NCBI GenBank assembly: GCA_003508835.1
Contig: PUFA01000144.1
Span: forward strand, 3,596,001-3,660,000
Direction of reading: 5' to 3'
DNA: 64,000 nt
From: Eonycteris spelaea
Taxonomy: Eukaryota; Chordata; Mammalia; Chiroptera; Pteropodidae
The notes beneath the pieces are model-generated. The model ran no database searches and had not been told where the DNA came from. It was given only the letters and a program-made list of their open reading frames with translations. Position numbers and translations under genes: made by a program. Shown piece by piece: positions 56,985 through 64,000 of this stretch. Each line of letters starts with the position of its first letter. The stretch's first letter is position 1.

Positions 56985-57720
56985 AACTTTAAATGAATTC
57001 ATGTCTTGGATAAATTAAGTCTCAGAGCACCAAATATTGCAAATGTGATTCCTAAACCGTTGTTGATAATGTTTAGGAGTTCATGGAGAACTAGGGAAGG
57101 ACCACAAAACAGGATACTGACAGATGTCGAATAGTTTTCATGTAGGTAAAATGGATGGCATGTAGAATTGAGGACTGATAAGTGTGACACCTCTTACCAG
57201 CAAAACACTAGAATGGACAAACAAGCAGACAGCTTCTGCACCCTAAACCACTATGCATAAACATGTGTTCTCAAGGAATGACTGCCTCGTACACAATAAC
57301 CTAGTCTACTTCCACTCAGTTATTTGACTTGTGGGTCAGGGACCACTGTGGGCATGTCTCCTTCCTGGCTTCAGCGAGACATTTGACAAAACCTGTCTGG
57401 AAAGTTTAGTATGAGATAAATAAATGTGAGTTGGCTGCTATATTTGCAACTGGCTAAACAACTATACCTAAAGATGTTAACAAAATACTTTTAATCAGCA
57501 AATGCGACAGAGTATTTATGACGTGCTTATCAGATCTGCAAACAATGCCAACTGGGAGGGATAAGTAATAATTTGGATGACAAAATTGGGATTCCAAAAT
57601 GTCTGATAAACTGGAACTTGGGCTTAACTCTAGCAATAACAAAATGAATGCAGGCAGTAAAAGGTTTTTCATTCAAGTACCAAAAAAGTAATAATATAAG
57701 CACAGAAAGAGTAGATGTGA
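56985..57720 (+). mobile_element. L3/CR1-like LINE, reverse transcriptase part
   Basis: Sense relic of a CR1-clade LINE. It shows GAGAACTAGGGAAGGACCAC, TTCTCAAGGAATGACTGCCT, GCTTCAGCGAGACATTTGAC (the FSKAFDK block of CR1 reverse transcriptases), ATTTGCAACTGGCTAAACAA and AACTGGGAGGGATAAGTAAT, in consensus order. The catalytic region between them is deleted. Its 3' part continues at 58570 after later insertions. Confidence 0.75.
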
Positions 57721-57884
57721 GTTAGCAGTAATATATTAGATGGGAATGCTTTTGGCTGCAAGTAACAAAAATACCTGATTCAAGATGGATAAGGCAATTT
57801 ATCACCTCCTATAACAACCACAAAAACAAAAACAGAGGAAAAGTAGCTGCAAGTGTGAAAGTTTTAGTTGTCTGAGACACTGTG

Positions 57885-58110
57885 GCTAGTGGTGCTCAAC
57901 CACAGAGGGTGGGGAGTAATTTTCCCCAAGGGGAATATTTGGCAATGTCTGGTGAAATTTTTGGTTGTTATGACTGGGGAAAAGGGATATGCTGCTGACA
58001 TTCAGTGGGCAAAGAGAGGTCAGGGATGCTATTAAACATCCTACAAAGTATAGGACAGCCTCTAAAACAAAGAATTGTCTGGCCCAAATGTCAATAGTAC
58101 TACGAAACTC
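57885..58110 (+). mobile_element. MER5A-like hAT MITE
   Basis: Non-autonomous element with a GGTGCTCAACCACAGAG left end and the diagnostic words GGGGAATATTTGGCAATGTC, GGGATGCTATTAAACATCCT and CAAAGAATTGTCTGGCCCAA. The right end is degraded. It sits within the L3-like LINE and is therefore a later arrival. Confidence 0.78.
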
Positions 58111-58129
58111 TGACTGAGAGTAATTCAAA

Positions 58130-58200
58130 TCTACCCCAAGAGGTTAAGAGATTACCTTCCCCAAAGTCACATGGGGAGGGAGTGGATACTTGAACATAAC
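58130..58200 (-). mobile_element. MIR SINE fragment
   Basis: Short reverse-oriented MIR piece: AGAGGTTAAGAGATTACCTT followed by CCAAAGTCACATGG and TACTTGAACATAAC. Confidence 0.55.
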
Positions 58201-58569
58201 TGGGATTTGTCAGTAAGGAAGAAGAGAAGAGACAATGTTGAAGAATCCACCATAAAGACAGTAAACTCAGATTTAAAATATCCATTTCTTCAGTTGACTA
58301 TAGCCCATAGAAGGTGTTTGTCTGAATTAGAAAAAGCACCCGCTTCCTTAAGACACTTTACTGCCATCTACTGGAAAATTATTATAAGAAATATATGTCT
58401 GCAATATGTTGTAAATAGAGCCCCTAGAGTTGTGCAATACATAACCTCACAATATTTAGAACATCTTTTCTGTGAGTCTAATACGATCCAGCTATGTAAA
58501 ATGGCAGTCAAAGAAGAAGCTTAAGAGACTTTACAAACAGGAAGTATATGTCCTAAGTAAAAAAAAATT
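58201..58569 (+). other. Unassigned block with 117-codon open frame
   Basis: The frame 58171-58524 stays open across a MIR piece and then unassigned AT-rich DNA, ending in TAA. The peptide is lysine/leucine-rich with a central YWKIIIRNICLQYVVN stretch that reads like a helical repeat protein. I do not recognise it. It could be a retroposed gene fragment, an unrecognised part of the L3-like LINE or chance; the first 20 or so residues are MIR-derived. Confidence 0.25.
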
Positions 58570-58920
58570 CTGAAAAACCTAACCATATTCTATATTAGTC
58601 AGACCACAACTGGAATTCTTGGTTAAATTCCCAGCTCCATAGTTAAAGATAAAAAAGTGACCACAGGATGTTGAACAGAAGAAAAAGTCAAGAATTCATA
58701 ATATATGAGAGTGGTTTAAAAAAAAAAAGAACTAGAGATGGAGCGTGAAGAAGAAAACACTAGACGCGAACTAGAGGATTCAACTACAAAAACTTCAAGG
58801 GTGTTAAGGGGAGAGAGATCAAGCTGAATTTGTGTTTCTCCAAAGGACAAAATTAGAGTCCAGTGAGCAAAATTATAGAATTGCGCGCTCTCAGGGCTGG
58901 AAATGACCTTGATTGTTAAT
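58570..58920 (+). mobile_element. L3/CR1-like LINE, 3' part
   Basis: Continuation of the LINE at 56985-57720: TATTAGTCAGACCACAACTG, TGGAATTCTTGGTTAAATTC, GTGACCACAGGATGTTG and, at the end, CAGGGCTGGAAATGACCTTG. The order matches the end of the CR1/L3 reverse transcriptase and 3' UTR. Confidence 0.7.
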
Positions 58921-59384
58921 TAATTATAATTCCACAAATAATGTCTACCTTCTTTCTATGGTGCTTCCCAGTAGACATCCTACCAGGGCATCTTAAGTCA
59001 GTCCTAAAGGTTTTTTTCCATTACATCAGACTCTTGTCTCCTTGGACGCAATCTATCATTGCCTGTTTCCTCAGTTGCTGTCTGATGACAAGTAAGTTTC
59101 AAAGAGTTAGATTTACTTTATATGGAAGGGTGTACCAGGATTTCCATTCAAGGGCTTCAATAGAAAGATGGGACAAACATTTGTCAGGATCAGATTCCTC
59201 ATCTCTAAAATGAGAGTTAAATCTAGACCTCCAGGCTCTTACTTAGTATCCAAGCATAGTGTGGCCTCTGGGCTATAGAACTAGGAGGGTGGTGTTTATA
59301 CAGAACCAACTATGGTGCTCCCAGGTTTTTCCTTCCATTCCTCACTCTCCTTGCACATATTTGCACAATTCGGTGCTCAAATTT
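58921..59384. other. No gene recognised
   Basis: Unique-looking except for a weak sense MIR piece at 59185-59230 (CAGATTCCTCATCTCTAAAA). The 90-codon frame at 58941-59213 has no recognisable product. Confidence 0.45.
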
Positions 59385-62300
59385 ACCACAATTAATTTAA
59401 TCAATCCGCAACTGATGAGCCTTCAGGTTGTTTCTAATTTTTCATTATAGATCCTACAGTAATAAACACTCATATAATTTAGGGGCACTTATACAAATAT
59501 TGTTATAAGTTAAGTTCCCAAGAATGGAATTGCTGATTGATTAATAGGGACAGAAATTGCAGACTTACTACCCTGAAAAATGTGCATCAATTTATATTTG
59601 CACCCCCACCAATATTGGATAATTACACTCTAATTTTTCTATGAAACTGATAAGTTTGTATTTTAATTTGAATTTCTTTGATTATTGGTAAGGTCTAGCA
59701 GTTTTTCTTATATTTACTGATTTCTATGAATTGCTCTTCATAATATTTGACTGTTTTTCTATAAGTTACAATATTTTGTAACAGCTCTTTATATATTGTG
59801 GATATTAATAATTTTTCTGATATTTATGTATATTAAAATATTATTTCCAATTTTGCATTTGTCTTCCTAAGTCCATTTCTTTTGCTGAAAAGAATTAATA
59901 AAATCAGATCTGATAAAATCTGATATTGTTTGTAACTTTCAGGTTTTAAGTTATGCTTAGAAAGATGTTTCAAATGGAAAAATGCAACTATTCTCCAACA
60001 GTTTTGTGGTAAGATGTTTTACATTTAATTACTTAATTAGTCTGAAATTTATTTCTCTGTATGGTGACAAGGAACCATAGACAACGTTTTTTTTTTTTTA
60101 AATGGATATCCACATATTCTGATCTCATTTATTTTAAAAAATTATTTTCCTGTTAATATGATTGTGACTTTTTTGCATATTTGATATACTTAGTTCTTTT
60201 TATATATGTATGAACTTTCATCTATTTTTACAATCGCTCTGCTCTTCTATTAATCACTTTTTTGTATTTGTTATGCAATTTTCATTACTGTATTTTTATA
60301 ATACTTTTTGATAGCTCTTTAAACAAATTCCCCTTTATTATTATTCTTTTACAGAATTGTAATTGTTCTGTCATTTCAAATGTTAAAATCTCATTGGGCT
60401 TTTTGTTGGAATTAAGTTAAGTTAACAAAGCAAGTTGGGAAGAATTACCCTTTTTACACAATTAAATCTACCCATTCAAGAACTTGTGTCTCTCCATTTA
60501 TTAATTCAAATATTCTTTAATAGCCTTTTAAAAAATATATTTAAAAAATTTTTCTGTATACGTCTCATACATTTCTTGTTAAATTTGTTACTAATTATTT
60601 CATAGTTATGCATGCTTTTTGAATGACTTTTTAATTTTATTTTCTAGCAGGTCATTGGTATTTAGGATACATATAGCCCATTGGGGTTTGTTTTTTTTTT
60701 ACATAGATTTAATGGTTGCCTCATAGAACTTGCTTATTATCTACATATTTGATGGTTGATTCTCTTGGATATTTCAGTTACATCATCCACAATAATGACA
60801 TGCTGTCCCTTTCTATTTACTATACATAGTTCTTTATTTGGTTTTCGTATGTCATTGTTTTGGCTAGAACCTTCAAAACAATGATAAATAATGAACAGTA
60901 GTGATGATAAGTATCTTTGTCTTGTTCTTAATTTTAATATTTCTTCAGTATGAGCAATGGTCATGGTCATTTTATGATAAAAAAAACTTTTATCAAGTTA
61001 ATAAATTTATTTTTCCTGGCTTACTAGGAGTTTTTATCAAGGCCAGGATTTAGATTTTGTCAAATTATATTCTGGCATCTACTGAAATGATTATAATTTT
61101 TTCTTTTCTCTATTAGTATAAATTCATGAATTATCTAATACTGAATTTCTAAATTCAGTATTGAATTTCAAAAGACAGTCTTAAATTTCTAAAATGCTTA
61201 ATCATTGTATTTTTATCTTTTAAAGTTATATTTCTATATTAAAACTTCAATGATTTATTTAGGATTTTTACACTTTCATAAATTTGTTCAGTTCGTAGTG
61301 GTATCTTTGTCAGATTTTAATATCAGGGCTAAATGAATCTCATAAAATTAGTCAGCAAGGCTATATCTTTAAGTATAGATAAATATTTGCCCTTTGGAGA
61401 TCTGGTAGAACTCACTTGTAAAATCATCTGGCCTAAGGTCTTTCGAGTGTTAAATATTTTATTATATTTACACTTCCTTTTATGGTTATTGATGTCTTTA
61501 GGTCTTCTGCTTCTTTCTGAACCAATTTTGCTATTTATATTTGTCCTAAAAAGTACCCATTTCAAATTTACAGACATAAATCTATACATGATATTAATAT
61601 TTTAAAATTTTCCTCCATATATGTAATTATATTCACTTTCTTATTTATAATATTGTGTGTATTTGTCTTTTTCACTCTTTTTTTCTTGCCAATCTTGAAA
61701 GAGGTATGTCTATTTTTTAAAATACTTTCAAAAAAACTCCACGTGAACAGTAATCACATCTACTGTGACCTTAACATCCCTAACAGCTTTTTGCAGTACC
61801 TAGCACATATTCACCATGCAATAAACATTCACAATAGAATCTTGTTTTTTTCCTTCTTATGCATAAATTTATTTCATCTACTTTCTTTTGACATTTTGTT
61901 ATTTCTTTTCCAGTTTCTGAAACAAAACTATCAGCCAGCCCTTTCAATCTTTTATTTTTAATAAAATAATTAAAACAATGAATTATACTCTGAGTACAGC
62001 TTTGACTTCACCTCATAAGTTTTGATACATTCTGTTTTCTTTGTTATTATTTTTTAGGTAGAAATTTTTTTTCAAAACTGTTTCTAAGTGATTTCATTTT
62101 TAGAAAACTTTTTGTTTTTGTTTATTATACCTAGTTTTATTGCACTGTGGTCACTTTTGGAAGTTTATTAAAAATTTGTTTATTATTTACAAATGGTCAA
62201 TTTTTATAAATGAGTCACAGGTATCTGAAAGATGTGTTTGTATGTATTAGGTATAAAGTTCTACTGCATACTTTAGATCAAACTTAACAATTGTGTATCT

Positions 62301-63190
62301 AAAGCCTTTTGAGCGTCTGTCCAATTCTGACAGAGGTGTGCTAGAACCTCCCATATAACTGAGTTTCATTAAATTCTTACACTTCTAGCAGTTTATACTT
62401 TTGTATACCTAGCTTTCAATGTATAAAGTTTTATTAATATCGTGCATTTTCATTGATTACAACTTTTAAAAATGTAAATTATTTCATTTTTTCCAATCTA
62501 ATTTTTTTCACTGAGTTCTGCTTACTCTAATATTATTTCTACCCCTACTTTTATTTATTTCCCTAATATTCCCTCTTTCTGTCTTCCTCTCTTTTTCTCT
62601 CTCTCATGCACATACATTTCTCAATATATCTTTGTTTATACCATTATTTTTTATATTTGTGTAAGTTTGGTTTCCATGTTTCTCTTAGAGACAGCACAAT
62701 ATTTTGGCTTTTATAGCTAATCTGAGATATTCTTTTTTAAATAGAGAATTTAACTTAGTCACAACTTATTGTTATCACTTTTATGTTTGATCTTATCCCT
62801 GACATGTAATCTTCTGATTTGTATTTATTAATATTTATTAGTCTTCCTTTCTTAAGTTTTACTGGATAAATTTTTGGTTTCTTTTATTCTTCAGTAGTTT
62901 CAAAGTCCAATATCCTTTTTCTAATCTTTTAATTTGTTTTTGTGATGGTCTTCTTCCCATGTCTATTTCCCTTATTTTTACATTTATGATTTTTCCTTTT
63001 TATAATTCTTTCATAATACTTGCATTAAAATTTCAAATCCCATTACTAACACATTTATTTGGATTACACTGTTTCTTATATATTATATCTTCCCTTTATC
63101 TGGATTTATTTTCCTCTGAATTCATTTTCTGTTTTGTTTCTCCACAACTCTTTTTAGAAAACACCTACAGGTATTTTGACTTCTGTGGTC
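59385..63190 (-). mobile_element. Long minus-strand L1
   Basis: A 3.8-kb minus-strand L1. The 3' UTR lies at the left (GAGCCTTCAGGTTGTTTCTA, AGTTCCCAAGAATGGAATTG, TTTGCACCCCCACCAATATT). ORF2 follows rightwards (AAATCATCTGGCCTAAGGTC at 61420, TTATTGCACTGTGGTCACTT at 62137, AACTGAGTTTCATTAAATTC at 62357). It is truncated near 63190, before ORF1. The open frames inside (for example 61333-61605, 61653-61961, 62959-63267 plus) are antisense to ORF2 and not genes. Confidence 0.85.
61137..61162. repeat. 26-bp near-perfect palindrome
   Basis: AATACTGAATTT and its exact complement AAATTCAGTATT are separated by CT. It lies inside the L1 and probably arose by a local inverted duplication. Confidence 0.9.
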
Positions 63191-64000
63191 TAGAAATGGC
63201 TTTCTCTCTCACATACGAGCACCCATTGGGCAGGTATAGATTTCTAAGTCACCATCATTTCCCCTAGAAAAGGTAGGTGTCTGACAGGCTTCAGAGATGA
63301 GGCCTGCCTGGGATGGGGACTGAGATGGACCACACTGATGGGATCTTTCTTTCAGGTTAGGCGGGCTGAGAACAGAGCAGCAGCCCAGAGTTCTCAGTAA
63401 AAGACTTGTGTCTGTAATAGATCCCAGCTTCATCCTCACGTGGTGTGCAGCCTGGTCCTAGTGGTAGCCCAGGGGCGGGAGTCTACCTTGGACAACAGCT
63501 GGGGTGAGGCACTCCGGGAGAGCCCTAGAGGGCCATCACATTGCTCCCTGATGATGACTCTCTGTTCCCTACTCAGAGACCTTTGTGTGTTTAGCAAAGT
63601 TGTTGATGTCAAAAAGACAATGTCAACAGGAAGAAGGAAAGAAGTTACCACCGTGGGTGTTGAGGGCCTTAAGGGATTTTACCACCCTTCAGATTTCTTT
63701 TAATTCTTTATATTTATGGTACTGCTCAGAGTGAGGTAGGGCCTTGACATACCTCACTTCATTCTTCAGTCCATGCTGAGACTTGGTAAGGAGCACACAA
63801 ACTAAACCCACCACTCTCACTGTAGGGAAGTGATCCAGTTTCTAGTTTACATCCTATCAATTTTCCAGCTGAGGCTATCCCACCACACACCCCTGCTCAT
63901 TGTCCCTGTTGCTGCAAGCATTGGGTCCTTTGAAATTTTGTAGGCAAGGCCCCTGCTTTCACTTTCTGGGCAATCTCTTCACCTATAGTGCATGCACTCC
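63191..64000. other. No gene recognised; GC rises
   Basis: Composition becomes GC-richer right after the L1. Frames at 63440-63703 plus and 63436-63651 minus overlap and have no recognisable product. A (C)TTTCTTTCAG acceptor-like word ends at 63356 without a clear donor. Confidence 0.4.

Noticed and set aside
61333..61961. Hydrophobic open frames as membrane proteins
   Set aside because: They are antisense to a minus-strand L1. T-rich antisense L1 DNA gives leucine/phenylalanine-rich frames that mimic membrane segments.
1..64000. CRISPR arrays, operons, riboswitches, tRNA genes
   Set aside because: No spaced identical repeats, ribosome-binding-site-led gene runs or intact tRNA boxes were found. 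tRNA-like words belong to MIR elements.

Overview
The window looks like nuclear DNA from a placental mammal. It carries many old mammalian interspersed repeats (L1, L2, L3/CR1-like, MIR, hAT and Tigger relics, MaLR-like LTRs) and no bacterial gene organisation. Two copies of a SINE whose head is a 5S rRNA gene copy (17205-17432, minus; 51346-51557, plus) narrow this further. SINEs of this kind are best known from Old World fruit bats (Pteropodidae), and no Alu, B1 or B2 elements were seen. A fruit bat is therefore the most likely source. This is an inference from repeat content.

I found no protein-coding gene that I can name. The longest open frames (up to 185 codons) either sit in GC-rich DNA, where overlapping frames stay open by chance, or are relics of L1 ORF2. 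The window is probably intergenic or deep intronic.

Layout: 1-4.3 kb is AT-rich with two same-strand L1 relics and a MIR. 4.3-37.3 kb is GC-richer, nearly free of L1 and dominated by L2 and MIR. It also has a Tigger-like element, MER20, a G-poor region with recurrent TGACC (about 8.85-11.4 kb), a small minisatellite with AGGTCA-type words (29.5 kb), a 5S SINE and a possible homeobox-type regulatory cluster (13.8-14.2 kb). 37.3-53 kb is AT-rich and L1-dominated: one L1 lies inside another (42.3-43.7 kb), two L1s meet head to head (46.74 kb) with a long polypyrimidine microsatellite in one of them, and the second is interrupted by a DNA-transposon/LTR block and by the 5S SINE. 53-59 kb is mixed, with MIR, L2, an L3/CR1-like LINE broken up by later elements, and a pair of exon-like blocks around a 108-nt intron-like gap (56.53-56.94 kb). 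59.4-63.2 kb is a long minus-strand L1. The last 0.8 kb is GC-richer and unassigned.

The repeats are not a working system: they are layers of insertions whose nesting gives a relative order. All family names come from recognising consensus-like text by eye, and end points are approximate unless a terminal repeat or duplication is given.
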